This document shows, piece by piece, positions 16,881 to 24,994 of a stretch of DNA of 41,184 bases (position 1 is its first letter; each line of letters begins with the position of its first letter). A program made the position numbers and the translations under genes. The notes under the pieces are model-generated. The model saw only the letters and a program-made list of their open reading frames with translations. It was not told where the DNA came from and made no database searches. The DNA is taken from NCBI GenBank assembly GCA_902825855.1, contig CADECW010000066.1, forward strand, positions 1-41,184, given 5' to 3'. This DNA is from an uncultured Rhodospirillales bacterium (GTDB taxonomy: Bacteria > Pseudomonadota > Alphaproteobacteria > Reyranellales > Reyranellaceae).

Positions 16881-17672
16881 ATGTCCCACCTGCTGAAATC
16901 CGTCGAAGACGGCGTCATGAAGATCACGCTCAACCGTCCCGACGCGATGAACGCCCTCTCGCGCGACATGATGACCGGCCTGAACGATGCGCTGGAAGAG
17001 GCGTCCGCCTCGCGTGACGTCGGCTGCGTGGTGGTGCGAGGCGCCGGCGACAAGGCGTTCTGCGCCGGTGGTGACGTGAAGTCTATGGCGGCCGGCCGCG
17101 ACCAGGACAAGACCTATGAGGACAAGGTCCACGACATCCGCATCCGCATGCGCGTGTCCGAGCTGCTGCACGAGATGGGCAAGCCGACCATCGCCATGGT
17201 GAACGGCGTGGCGGCGGGCGCCGGCCTGTCGTTGGCGCTGGCCGCCGACATGCGGTTTGCCGGCAAGAGCGCCCGCATGACCACGGCGTTCGCCAAGGTC
17301 GGCTTCTCGGGCGACTTCGGCTCGCACTTCTTCCTGCACAAGCTCGTGGGTACCGCCAAGGCGCGCGAACTCTACTTCACCGCCGAGATATTGAACGCCG
17401 AGCAGATCGAGAAGCTGGGGCTCGCCAACCGCGTCGTCGACGATGCCAAACTCGACAGCGAAACCATGGCCTTTGCGAAGAAGCTCGCGGCCGGACCGCG
17501 CGTCGCGTGGTGGCATGTGAAGAAAAACATGAAGGTCGCCGAGGAAGGCACGCTCTCGGAAGCACTCGACTCCGAAGCCGCGCGCATGATCCGCACCGGC
17601 GAAACCGAGGACCACAAGGAAGCTGCCCGCGCGTTCGTCGAGAAGCGCCCCCCTGTGTTCAAGGGTTACTGA
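16881..17672 (+). CDS. Second enoyl-CoA hydratase/isomerase family protein
   Basis: A 263-residue crotonase. Oxyanion-hole segments are CAGGDVKSM (residues 61-69) and NGVAAGAGLSLAL (108-120). At the position of the first crotonase's Glu145 it has Asp145 (GFSGDFGSHFFLHKLVG). Asp here is seen in some isomerase-type crotonases such as PaaG-like proteins, so isomerase activity is more likely than hydration. CTGGAGGAAGTCG precedes the ATG. It is divergent from the first crotonase and overlaps the LivM gene end by 7 bp. Confidence 0.92.
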   Translation: MSHLLKSVEDGVMKITLNRPDAMNALSRDMMTGLNDALEEASASRDVGCVVVRGAGDKAFCAGGDVKSMAAGRDQDKTYEDKVHDIRIRMRVSELLHEMGKPTIAMVNGVAAGAGLSLALAADMRFAGKSARMTTAFAKVGFSGDFGSHFFLHKLVGTAKARELYFTAEILNAEQIEKLGLANRVVDDAKLDSETMAFAKKLAAGPRVAWWHVKKNMKVAEEGTLSEALDSEAARMIRTGETEDHKEAARAFVEKRPPVFKGY

Positions 17673-18631
17673 GCGAGCGTCCCCGAGGCATTCCCTCTCC
17701 TGGCCTGCTTTGCAGGGCGGGAGAGGAGCGCATGCAGCGTGCCGGTGATGCCCTTCGGCATTGCCACCATGGCCGCGATCAGCAGCACGGCATAGAGCAG
17801 GCCAGACAGGCCCTTGCCCAGTCCCGCCAGCAGATCGGGAAAGAACTGCAGGAAGAGTCCGCCGACGATGGCGCCGGCGGGCGAGTACATGCCGCCGATG
17901 ACCAGGCCGAACAGCATCTGCACCGACAGCGTGAAGCCGTAGCCGGTCGGGCCGACATAGCCGTATTGGTAGGAGGCGAGACACCCCGCCAGCGCGATGT
18001 AGGCTCCGGCGATGCCGGAGATCGTCGCTCGCACCTGGACGACCCGGATTCCCTGTGCGGCGGCAGCCAGGTCGTCGTCGCGCGCGGCCATCAGGGCGCG
18101 GCCCGAGCGGCTCGAGATCAGGTTCCGGGCCAGCCAGACCCCGGTCGCCAGCGACGCGAGCGCCATCATGAAACTCCAACGGTCTGGGCTGATGCCGCCG
18201 GGCGGAGTCGGGAAGTCGAGATAGAGGCCTTGCACGCCGCCCGTCCACTGCTCGATCAAACGCCAGCGCAGGAACTGCGGGAAGGCGATGGCGAAGGCGT
18301 AGGTGACCAGCGCCTGCGTCCACAGGCTGTGACCTCCCGCGATTCGGCCCAGACCCCATCCCGCGGCAAATCCCATCACCAACGCTGCCGGCAGGCCCCA
18401 GTACACCGACAGCGGCGTGAGGGCGCCGATCATCGCCGCGCTGTAGCCGCCGACGCCGAAAAGGGCGGCCTGGGCGAACGAGAACTGGCCGCTGACACCG
18501 CACAGCAGCACCAGGCCAAGCAGCGCGATCGCCCAGATGACGGCCTGGGTGAAGCGGAAGACAATGAAATCCGGGAAGCAGAACGAGAAGGCGGCCGCCG
18601 CCACGAAGCCCATGGTCCACACGGTCCGCAT
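17666..18631 (-). CDS. LivM-type branched-chain ABC transporter permease (orphan)
   Basis: A 321-residue inner-membrane permease with about 8-9 helices. LivM-family marks are GVSGQFSFAQAALFGVGGYS near the N-terminus and GRALMAARDDDLAAAAQGI, the cytoplasmic loop that contacts the ATPase. The start at 18631 (MRTVWTMGFV) lacks a convincing ribosome-binding site; no better in-frame start was seen before the frame runs into the VOC gene region. No LivH, LivG, LivF or binding-protein gene is adjacent, so it must work with parts encoded elsewhere or be a remnant. The orphan binding protein at 2930-4138 is a candidate partner. Confidence 0.88.
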   Translation of the reverse strand: MRTVWTMGFVAAAAFSFCFPDFIVFRFTQAVIWAIALLGLVLLCGVSGQFSFAQAALFGVGGYSAAMIGALTPLSVYWGLPAALVMGFAAGWGLGRIAGGHSLWTQALVTYAFAIAFPQFLRWRLIEQWTGGVQGLYLDFPTPPGGISPDRWSFMMALASLATGVWLARNLISSRSGRALMAARDDDLAAAAQGIRVVQVRATISGIAGAYIALAGCLASYQYGYVGPTGYGFTLSVQMLFGLVIGGMYSPAGAIVGGLFLQFFPDLLAGLGKGLSGLLYAVLLIAAMVAMPKGITGTLHALLSRPAKQARRGNASGTLAQ

Positions 18632-18674
18632 GGCGCTACCATAGGAGACAAACGACAGCTTAGGGAGTGAAACG

Positions 18675-19427
18675 ATGAAGCTCAGGCAGTGCGTCTTCGT
18701 CTGCAAGGATCTCGAAAGCTCGCGTGAGGAACTGTGCGACATCCTGGGTATCGAGGTCGCCTATCGCGATCCCGGCGTCGCCAAATGGGGTCTCGTCAAC
18801 GTCGTCTGTCCGATCGGCCACGACTTCCTGGAGATCGTCACGCCCGAACAGGCCGGCACCTCGGCCGGTCGCTACATCGAGCGGCGCAAGGGCGACGGCG
18901 GCTACATGGTGATCATCCAGGTGCCCGACGCCAAGGCCGAGCGGGCGCGCGTCACCGGTCTCGGCGTTCGCGCCGTCGCCCAGAAGGACCTTCCCGAATA
19001 CAACTACACCCACTTCCATCCGTCCGACACGTCGGGCGTGCTGCTGTCGCTGGACACGACCTTCGCGCCGCCGGGCGTCGATGCCAAACTGTGGTGGCCG
19101 CCGGCCGAGAGGGACTGGCTGAGGCATGCACGCTCGGACGTCACCAACGGGCTGGGCGGCGTCGAGATCCAGGCAGAGGATCCGGACAAGGCCGCCGCTC
19201 ATTGGTCGAAGCTGCTCGATCGTCCGGTGAAGGACGATATCATCCGCCTCGACGATGATGCCGAGATCCGCTTCACGCCGATCGTCGACGGCCGCGGGCC
19301 CGGCGTGTCGGCCTACGACGTCAAGGTGGTCGACCGCGAGCGCGTGCTGGCCGCCGCCAAGAAGCGTGGCAGGGACCGCGGCCCTGCTCAGGTCGAGGTC
19401 TGTGGTTGCCGAATCAATCTGGTGTGA
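18675..19427 (+). CDS. VOC-superfamily (glyoxalase-like) protein
   Basis: A 250-residue protein with one visible vicinal-oxygen-chelate half at residues 1-120 (MKLRQCVFVCKDLESSREEL, GHDFLEIVTP, GGYMVIIQVPD). A second, more diverged half follows (NGLGGVEIQAEDPDKAAAHW). AGGGAGTGAAACG precedes the ATG. Family members bind a metal in a beta-alpha-beta fold and act as dioxygenases, isomerases or resistance proteins; the reaction here is unknown. The last 40 bp overlap the convergent MFS gene. Confidence 0.85.
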   Translation: MKLRQCVFVCKDLESSREELCDILGIEVAYRDPGVAKWGLVNVVCPIGHDFLEIVTPEQAGTSAGRYIERRKGDGGYMVIIQVPDAKAERARVTGLGVRAVAQKDLPEYNYTHFHPSDTSGVLLSLDTTFAPPGVDAKLWWPPAERDWLRHARSDVTNGLGGVEIQAEDPDKAAAHWSKLLDRPVKDDIIRLDDDAEIRFTPIVDGRGPGVSAYDVKVVDRERVLAAAKKRGRDRGPAQVEVCGCRINLV

Positions 19428-20614
19428 CGCGACACCAGGAACATAAGTACGCCGAGGTTCAGGAGGTTGAAGGCGAGGCCGGTCGAGAAGGCGGGCAGGT
19501 AGCCGCCGAACCGATCGTAGAGCATGCCGGCGCCCCAGCCGCCGCTCGCCATGCCCAGGAGGCCGGCGAACATGACGGTGGGAATGCGCCAGTTCGCTTC
19601 CTGGACCGAGAAGCAGTCGCGGATGACGATCACGTATGCCGGCAAGAGTCCTGACAGGCCGAGGCCGAAGGCAGCGGAGATCACGAACAGCGCTGCCATA
19701 TCCCTGGTCACAAGAAAGGCGGCGAGCGCCGTCGCCTGCACCAGCGAACTGAACAGCAGCGTCTGGAACCCGCCGATCCGGTCGCTCAGCCAACCCCAGA
19801 ACTGGCGCGCCAGAAAGGCAACGCCCAGCAGCACCGACAGCATGGCCGCGCCATACTGCGAAGCGAAGCCAAGGTCGCCGCAATAGGCAACGACGTGGTT
19901 CATCGGCATGGCCATGGGCACGCAGCACGAATAGACCGCGATCATCAGCAGGACCATCAGCAGATTGGGCGGCAAGCCAAGCGTCGAATCGCGCCGATGC
20001 CCGTTGGTCGCTCCACTCGTCGTGGCCGCCGGCGAGATTGGTGCGGGATGAAGGAAGATCATGGTCAGGGCTGTCGCCGAGACCAGTACGAAGCCGCCGA
20101 AATACAGCATGGTGTGACGCCAGCCGACTTCGTCGATGCCGAGCTGCAGCAGCGGCGGCCAGATCGCCCCGGCGACGGCTTGGCCCGATGCGATCAGCGC
20201 TACCGCCGAGCCACGTCGACGCTCGAACCACAGACTGACGTAGGTGAGCAGGGGCGAGAACATGCACGAAGTGCCGAACAGGCCGATGAAGAGGCCGTGG
20301 CCGAGATAGAGCTCGATCATGCCGCCCCATGACGACAGCAGCAGGCCCAGCGCCACCATGGTCGAGCCGAAGATCACGATGGGCCGGATGCCGAGCCGCC
20401 CGGCCAGCCAGCCGGCGACGATTCCTCCGAACGCTGCCCCGACGTAGCTCAGCGAGGTCGCGCCGGCGGGCGCAGCGCGGCTCGTCTGCAGCTCGGCGGC
20501 GATCTGCTTCATTGCCACGACGACGACCAAGGGGGCGCCATAAGCGATGGTCATGATGGCCAGCGCCGCGCTCGCCGTTATCCAGGCGGCGCGGCTGTCG
20601 AGCAGGCTGTTCAT
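19388..20614 (-). CDS. Major facilitator superfamily transporter (12 TM, MFS_1)
   Basis: A 408-residue inner-membrane protein with about 12 helices and a central cytoplasmic loop (ATTSGATNGHRRDST). The motif A region is AGWLAGRLGIRPIVIFGS; a repeat of it in the second half is WGWLSDRIGGFQTLLF. The overall pattern resembles monocarboxylate/oxalate-type MFS proteins. Its ATG overlaps the stop of the MarR gene as ATGA, so the regulator and transporter are translationally coupled. The transporter is probably part of the MarR regulon. Confidence 0.9.
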   Translation of the reverse strand: MNSLLDSRAAWITASAALAIMTIAYGAPLVVVVAMKQIAAELQTSRAAPAGATSLSYVGAAFGGIVAGWLAGRLGIRPIVIFGSTMVALGLLLSSWGGMIELYLGHGLFIGLFGTSCMFSPLLTYVSLWFERRRGSAVALIASGQAVAGAIWPPLLQLGIDEVGWRHTMLYFGGFVLVSATALTMIFLHPAPISPAATTSGATNGHRRDSTLGLPPNLLMVLLMIAVYSCCVPMAMPMNHVVAYCGDLGFASQYGAAMLSVLLGVAFLARQFWGWLSDRIGGFQTLLFSSLVQATALAAFLVTRDMAALFVISAAFGLGLSGLLPAYVIVIRDCFSVQEANWRIPTVMFAGLLGMASGGWGAGMLYDRFGGYLPAFSTGLAFNLLNLGVLMFLVSRHTRLIRQPQTST

Positions 20615-21063
20615 AGCGCATCGACCTCGCGCGTCAGGCGATGAACCGTATCGGCGGAAACCCGTTTGGCCAGCGCCGCGTGGGCCTGCCGCCACGCGAC
20701 GAGGGCGGTCTCGAGGCGGCGCGCGCCCTTTTCGGTCAGCCACACCATGCGCTTGCGCTGGTCGCTTTCGACGATCGCGATCTCGACCAGCCCTTCGGCC
20801 TCGAGCGTGCGCAAGGTGCGCGACAGGGTCGACTGGTCGAGGCCCATGCGCCCGGCCAGCGCGCTCACCGTGTCGTCCTCGGCGGAGGCGATCTCGGCCA
20901 GCAGGCCGAACTGGGAGAAGGAGACGCCGGCCTCGGCCATGCGCTGTTCCATGAACTGGGTGGCCCGCCGGGCGGCCAGCCGCAGGTTCCAACCGGCGCA
21001 GGTCGCGAGCGCCGACCGGGCATCGGACCGCAGCGTCTTCGGGGCTTGTCTGTGCCTGGTCAT
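20611..21063 (-). CDS. MarR-family transcriptional regulator
   Basis: A 150-residue winged-helix regulator. Marks are the GVSFSQFGLLAEIASAED helix and the recognition region LAGRMGLDQSTLSRTLRTLE followed by the basic wing SDQRKRMVWLTEKG. The start at 21063 (MTRHRQAPKTL) lies 7 bp from a palindrome, so the true start may be slightly internal. It is upstream of, and coupled to, an MFS transporter gene and divergent from a GST gene. Control of both by derepression upon ligand binding is the usual arrangement. Confidence 0.92.
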   Translation of the reverse strand: MTRHRQAPKTLRSDARSALATCAGWNLRLAARRATQFMEQRMAEAGVSFSQFGLLAEIASAEDDTVSALAGRMGLDQSTLSRTLRTLEAEGLVEIAIVESDQRKRMVWLTEKGARRLETALVAWRQAHAALAKRVSADTVHRLTREVDAL

Positions 21064-21069
21064 TATCGT

Positions 21070-21096
21070 ATGTATATACATAGAATGTAGATACAT
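21070..21096. promoter_or_regulatory. Two tandem AT-rich palindromes, probable MarR operators
   Basis: ATGTATATACAT (21070-21081) is a perfect palindrome. ATGTAGATACAT (21085-21096) is a near-perfect second copy 15 bp on. They fill most of the 31-bp gap between the MarR and GST start codons and stand out from the GC-rich surroundings. The second overlaps the GST ATG. MarR proteins bind such sites as dimers; binding here is inferred. Confidence 0.65.
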
Positions 21097-21856
21097 GGAA
21101 ATAGCCGTGAAGCCAATCCTGATCATCGGCAGCTACCTGTCGCCTTATGTCCGCAAGGTCCTGGCGTGCCTGGAGGTGAAGGGCATGCCGTATGAGGTCG
21201 ACCACATCGTTCCGTTCTTCGGTGACGACCGGTTCTCCAGGCTGAGCCCGCTGCGGCGTATCCCGGTGATGGTCGACGGCGATCTCGTGCTGTCGGATTC
21301 CTCGGTGATCTGCCAGTACCTCGAAGACAAGCAGCCCGATCCTGCGCTCTTCCCCAAGGACATCGTCGATCGCGCCCGGGCGCGCTGGCTGGAGGAGTTT
21401 GCCGACACGCGCATGGGCGACGTCTTCATCTGGCGTTTCTTCAACCAGATCGCCATCCGCCCGTCGGTATGGGGCGAGAAGGGCGACCGCGAAATGGTCG
21501 ACCGGACGCTGAAGGAAGAGATCCCGACGGTGCTCGACTATCTCGAAGGTCAAGCGCCAGCCGACGGCTTCCGCTTCGGCGACACCCTGTCGGTCGCCGA
21601 CATCGCCATCGCCGCCTTCTTCCGCAATGCCGGCTGGGTGCGCTTCCAGATCGATGCCGCGCGCTGGCCCAAGACGGCCTCGTGGATCGGCCGCGCGCTT
21701 GCGTCGCCGCCGTTCGTCAAGCTCGCTAGGTTCGAGGACGCCGTATTGCGCGTGCCGATCGCCGAACAGCGCAACGCGCTGAAGTCGATGGGCGCCCCGG
21801 TCAGCGCCGAAACTTATGCCGGCACTGCGCCGCGCCGTGGCATCATGCCGGTCTAG
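21095..21856 (+). CDS. Glutathione S-transferase family protein
   Basis: A 253-residue GST. The N-terminal thioredoxin-like domain (about residues 5-80) has SYLSPYVRKVLACLEVKGM, the cis-Pro in RRIPVMVDGD and the glutathione-binding SDSSVICQYLE. The C-terminal helical domain has DTLSVADIAIAAFF. ATG at 21095 and GTG at 21107 are both possible starts; the GTG gives the more typical opening VKPILIIGSY. It is divergent from a MarR/MFS operon, which fits a detoxification role in which the three genes respond to the same compound. Confidence 0.92.
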   Translation: MEIAVKPILIIGSYLSPYVRKVLACLEVKGMPYEVDHIVPFFGDDRFSRLSPLRRIPVMVDGDLVLSDSSVICQYLEDKQPDPALFPKDIVDRARARWLEEFADTRMGDVFIWRFFNQIAIRPSVWGEKGDREMVDRTLKEEIPTVLDYLEGQAPADGFRFGDTLSVADIAIAAFFRNAGWVRFQIDAARWPKTASWIGRALASPPFVKLARFEDAVLRVPIAEQRNALKSMGAPVSAETYAGTAPRRGIMPV

Positions 21857-21888
21857 TTCCTTGCCCGCCGCGGGCAACAACAGATGGC

Positions 21889-22293
21889 ATGAGACCGGCA
21901 GTCGTGAAACGCATCCATCCCTTCGTCTGGGGCCATGTCGCCGCCGCGCTGATCGTGGGCGTCGGCGTCGGCGCCACGATCGACGCGCAGGCGGCCATCA
22001 TGGGCGCTATCGCGCTGATGGCCGGCGCGGTCATCAGCTCGACCTTCTGCTGGTGGAAGCCCGGCCTCGACGCGCCCGCCTGGCAACTGGTCCCCGTCGC
22101 CATCCTCGCCAACCCGCTTATGCTGGCGGCGCTCGGCTTCATGGCTGTCGATATCGACTGCCTGGTGGGCCAAAAACGGGGATGGGACTGTCTGGTGGCC
22201 GCCATTGCCGTCGTCGTCGCCGCCGTCTGCCTCGTGCCGCCGTTCGGCGGCTGGCTGTGGCGATGGTGGAAGCGCAGGGCCGCCAAGGCCTGA
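21889..22293 (+). CDS. Small hypothetical membrane protein
   Basis: A 134-residue protein with about four hydrophobic helices: residues 16-36, 38-56, 66-86 and 101-122. It ends with the basic tail WRWWKRRAAKA, placing the C-terminus inside. Cys residues occur at C54, C91 and C100. No family is recognised and the ribosome-binding site is weak. It follows the GST gene by 32 bp and may be co-transcribed. The dispersed repeat block begins immediately after it. Confidence 0.65.
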   Translation: MRPAVVKRIHPFVWGHVAAALIVGVGVGATIDAQAAIMGAIALMAGAVISSTFCWWKPGLDAPAWQLVPVAILANPLMLAALGFMAVDIDCLVGQKRGWDCLVAAIAVVVAAVCLVPPFGGWLWRWWKRRAAKA

Positions 22294-22297
22294 CTCC

Positions 22298-22569
22298 CGT
22301 CATCCCGACCGGAGCGAAGCGAAGTGGAGGGACCTTCTCTTGTCGAGGCATCAACAAGAACAGGTCCCTTGTGTACGCTCTGGTCGGGACAACGGCAAAA
22401 TTTCCCGTCATCCCGAGCGGAGCCGCCCGTAGGGCGGCGTAGTCGAGGGACCTCTTTTTGTCGACGCATCAAAAGAGCAGGTCCGCTTCGCCTCGCTGCG
22501 CTCGGCTCCGGTCGGGATGACGGGTGGAGGCGACGCAGCAACAATACAGTTGCTCCGGTCGGGATGACG
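22298..22569. repeat. Dispersed palindromic repeat block (two copies plus a half copy)
   Basis: This fills the gap between convergent genes. Copy A, about 22298-22394, is diverged. Copy B, 22406-22522, begins cgtcatcccgagcgg and ends ccggtcgggatgacg, with an inner gtcgagggacct...aggtcc pairing. A half copy of the right end is at 22555-22569. The ends pair with each other, so RNA from either strand could fold into a long hairpin. The same unit recurs at 32255-32375, with degraded forms near 35.8 and 37.1 kb. It contains no reading frame that looks coding. It may act as a bidirectional terminator or be a non-autonomous mobile repeat. Confidence 0.85.
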
Positions 22570-22581
22570 ACGTTACGTGCC

Positions 22582-23556
22582 TCAGGCGGCGACCGCGCGG
22601 GCGAGCCGGCCGCGGATCATCTCCTCGGCTTCGCTGACGATGCGCTCGACCAGTTCCTTGCAGGTCGGGATGTCCCGGATCAGGCCCATCACCGTTCCGG
22701 CCGACCAGATGCCGTGTTCGAGATCGCCGGTCTCGTAGACCACTTTGCCGCGCGTGCCGGCAACGATGGGGCCGATCTCCTGGATGGTCTTGCCCTCGTG
22801 CTCCATCTCGATCGCCTTCTTGGCCACCGAGTTGCCGTAGACGCGGCTGGTATTGCGCATCGTGCGGAAGATCAGCGAGGTCGAGCGCTCGTCGCTCGAG
22901 ACCAGGGCCTGCTTCACGTTGTCGTGGATCGGGGCTTCCTTGGTCGCCATGAAGCGCGTGCCCATGTTGATACCCTCGCAGCCCAGCGCCAGCGCCGCGA
23001 CGAGCCCGCGCGCATCGCCGAAACCGCCCGAAGCGAGCATCGGAATCTTGATGACGTTGGCCGCGGCCGGCAGCAGGACCAGGTTGGGGACGTCGTCCTC
23101 GCCCGGATGGCCGGCGCATTCGAAGCCGTCCATCGAGATCGCGTCGACGCCCGCCTTCTCGGCGGAGATACCGTGGCGCACCGATGTGCACTTGTGGATC
23201 ACCTTGATGCCGGCGTCCTTGAACTTGGGCAGGAACGGCTTGGGGTTGTTGCCCGCGGTCTCGACGATCTTGACCCCGGAATCGACGATGGCGTCGATGT
23301 ACTCGCCATAGGGCCGCGGCACCAGGGTCGGCAGGATGGTGAGGTTCACGGCGAACGGCTGGTCGGTCATGTCGCGACAGCGCTTGATCTCCTTGCGCAG
23401 ATCGTCCGGCGTCGGCTGGGTGAGGCCGGTCAGGATGCCGAGACCGCCGGCATTGGAAACCGCCGAGGCGAGTTCGGCGCGGCCGACCCACTGCATGCCG
23501 CCCTGCACGACCGGGTGCTTGATGCCGAACATCTCGGTGAAGCGCGTCTTGATCAT
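22582..23556 (-). CDS. Nitronate monooxygenase-type FMN enzyme
   Basis: A 324-residue TIM-barrel flavoprotein of the nitronate monooxygenase / 2-nitropropane dioxygenase family. Marks are HPVVQGGMQWVGRAELASAV, the SNAGGLGILTG loop, DGFECAGHPGEDD with the family's His, and the phosphate-binding ASGGFGDARG and GINMGTRFMAT segments. FabK-like enoyl reductases share this fold, but the mid-chain GHPGE segment favours the nitronate monooxygenase group. The start at 23556 (MIKTRFTEMFG) follows GGGGAGAG. It is separate from neighbouring operons by repeats on one side and 94 bp on the other. Confidence 0.9.
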   Translation of the reverse strand: MIKTRFTEMFGIKHPVVQGGMQWVGRAELASAVSNAGGLGILTGLTQPTPDDLRKEIKRCRDMTDQPFAVNLTILPTLVPRPYGEYIDAIVDSGVKIVETAGNNPKPFLPKFKDAGIKVIHKCTSVRHGISAEKAGVDAISMDGFECAGHPGEDDVPNLVLLPAAANVIKIPMLASGGFGDARGLVAALALGCEGINMGTRFMATKEAPIHDNVKQALVSSDERSTSLIFRTMRNTSRVYGNSVAKKAIEMEHEGKTIQEIGPIVAGTRGKVVYETGDLEHGIWSAGTVMGLIRDIPTCKELVERIVSEAEEMIRGRLARAVAA

Positions 23557-23650
23557 CTGGCCGTCTCTCCCCACGGGGTTCCTGTTGCGGCCAGCATTAG
23601 CGAACCTCACCCGCGCGCACTAGCCCCGGAACGACCTTCCGCTCAGCGGT

Positions 23651-24082
23651 CTACGAGACGAGCGACGCATCCAGCGTGATGGTGGCCTTGAGGACCTTGG
23701 ACACCGGGCAGCCCGCTTTGGCCTTGGTCGTCAGTTCCTCGAACGTCGCCTGATCGATGCCGGGAATCTTCGCCTTCAGGGTGAGATGAACGGCAGTGAT
23801 GGCGAAGCCGCCATCGACCTGCTCGAGGGTGACCTTGGCGCTCGTGTCCATCTGCTCGGCAGTGAACTTGGCCTCGCCGAGGATCAGCGACAGCGCCATG
23901 GTGAAGCAGCCGGCATGGGCGGCGCCCAACAGCTCCTCGGGGTTGGTGCCTTTCTTGCCCTCGAAGCGGGCAGCAAAACCGTAGGGGTAGGCAGAGAGCG
24001 CGCCGCTTTCGGTCGTGATCGAGCCCTTGCCGTCCTTGAGTCCGCCGGCCCAGGCGGCCGATGCACTGCGATTGATCTTCAT
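23651..24082 (-). CDS. OsmC/Ohr-family peroxiredoxin-like protein
   Basis: A 143-residue protein of the OsmC family, which reduces organic hydroperoxides. Both redox Cys are present: C59 (AAHAGCFTMAL) and C125 (AKAGCPVSKVL). The active-site Glu lies in TNPEELL. The ATG at 24082 is preceded by GAGAGGGACCACC. No signal peptide is present. OsmC rather than Ohr subtype is suggested by MKINRSASAAW and the length. The upstream esterase gene is 71 bp away on the same strand. Confidence 0.93.
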   Translation of the reverse strand: MKINRSASAAWAGGLKDGKGSITTESGALSAYPYGFAARFEGKKGTNPEELLGAAHAGCFTMALSLILGEAKFTAEQMDTSAKVTLEQVDGGFAITAVHLTLKAKIPGIDQATFEELTTKAKAGCPVSKVLKATITLDASLVS

Positions 24083-24153
24083 GGTGGTCCCTCTCGGTTG
24101 GATGCCGAAGACTATGCATCGCACGTCAACGTGTCAGCCAGACGAAGGTATGG

Positions 24154-24984
24154 TCAGCGCGCATCCAGCCAGGTGAGCACGTCGGCGCGCGTCGGCGCGC
24201 GGCCGCTCAACAGGCCCGCCATGGCGGCGACGACGTCGACATGGCCGATGTTGGGATAGAGTTTCATTTCGACGGACGCACCGGCGGCGCGCCAGGCGGC
24301 CGCGAGGTTCGTGCTGTTGCGCGGGTAGACGGTCGTGTCGGCCGTGCCGTGGATCAGCAGGGCGGGCGGCAACGGCGCCTTGGCGAAGGTGATGGCCTCG
24401 ATCTCGGGATTGTTGGCCGCGCCGAAGATCGCGATCAGCTTCGCCGACGTCAACGGCAGGAAATCGTACGGGCCGGCAAGGCCGATGGCGCCGCCGAGTT
24501 TCGTGCGATCGACGCCGGCGGCGCCGAGATAGGGCGTATTGGCCGCGAGCATCAGCGCGATATGGGCGCCAGCGGAATGGCCCATTACGAAGATCTTGTC
24601 GGTGCCGACGCGATCGACGGTCCAGCGCACCGCCCGTGCGCCATCGTCGACGAAAGCGGGAAAGCGCACCGCGGGATAGAGCCGATAGTCGGGAATGACG
24701 ACCGTGTGGCCGTTCGACGCGAGCGCCTGCGCGACGAAGAGATAGTCATTCTTGCTGCCTGAATCCCACGAGCCGCCATAGAAGAAGACCACCGTCTTGC
24801 CGTCGGGACGCGGCTTGTCGGGCCGATAGAGATCCAGCGTTTGGCGTGGATCGGTTCCATAGGCGATGTCCGCTTCGCGCGAAAAACCCTGGCGCGACAC
24901 GGTGACGTTGAGCAGCTTGGCCGGAGAGCAGCCGCCGAGCAGCCCCGCGAACCCCGCCAAGAGAGCCCGCCGGGCCAAGGTCAT
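24154..24984 (-). CDS. Lipoprotein alpha/beta-hydrolase (esterase/lipase)
   Basis: A 276-residue hydrolase. The first 19 residues carry a twin Arg and a lipobox ending LLGGC, so it is probably lipidated at C19. Marks of the carboxylesterase/BD-FAE type are the oxyanion segment FFYGGSWDSG, the nucleophile elbow GHSAGAH, the acid in HGTADTTVYP and the late His in NIGHVDVV. The start lies 10 bp after the FAD-dehydrogenase stop on the same strand, so the two are co-transcribed. The substrate is unknown. Confidence 0.88.
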   Translation of the reverse strand: MTLARRALLAGFAGLLGGCSPAKLLNVTVSRQGFSREADIAYGTDPRQTLDLYRPDKPRPDGKTVVFFYGGSWDSGSKNDYLFVAQALASNGHTVVIPDYRLYPAVRFPAFVDDGARAVRWTVDRVGTDKIFVMGHSAGAHIALMLAANTPYLGAAGVDRTKLGGAIGLAGPYDFLPLTSAKLIAIFGAANNPEIEAITFAKAPLPPALLIHGTADTTVYPRNSTNLAAAWRAAGASVEMKLYPNIGHVDVVAAMAGLLSGRAPTRADVLTWLDAR

Positions 24985-24994
24985 GCCCCAAGGC

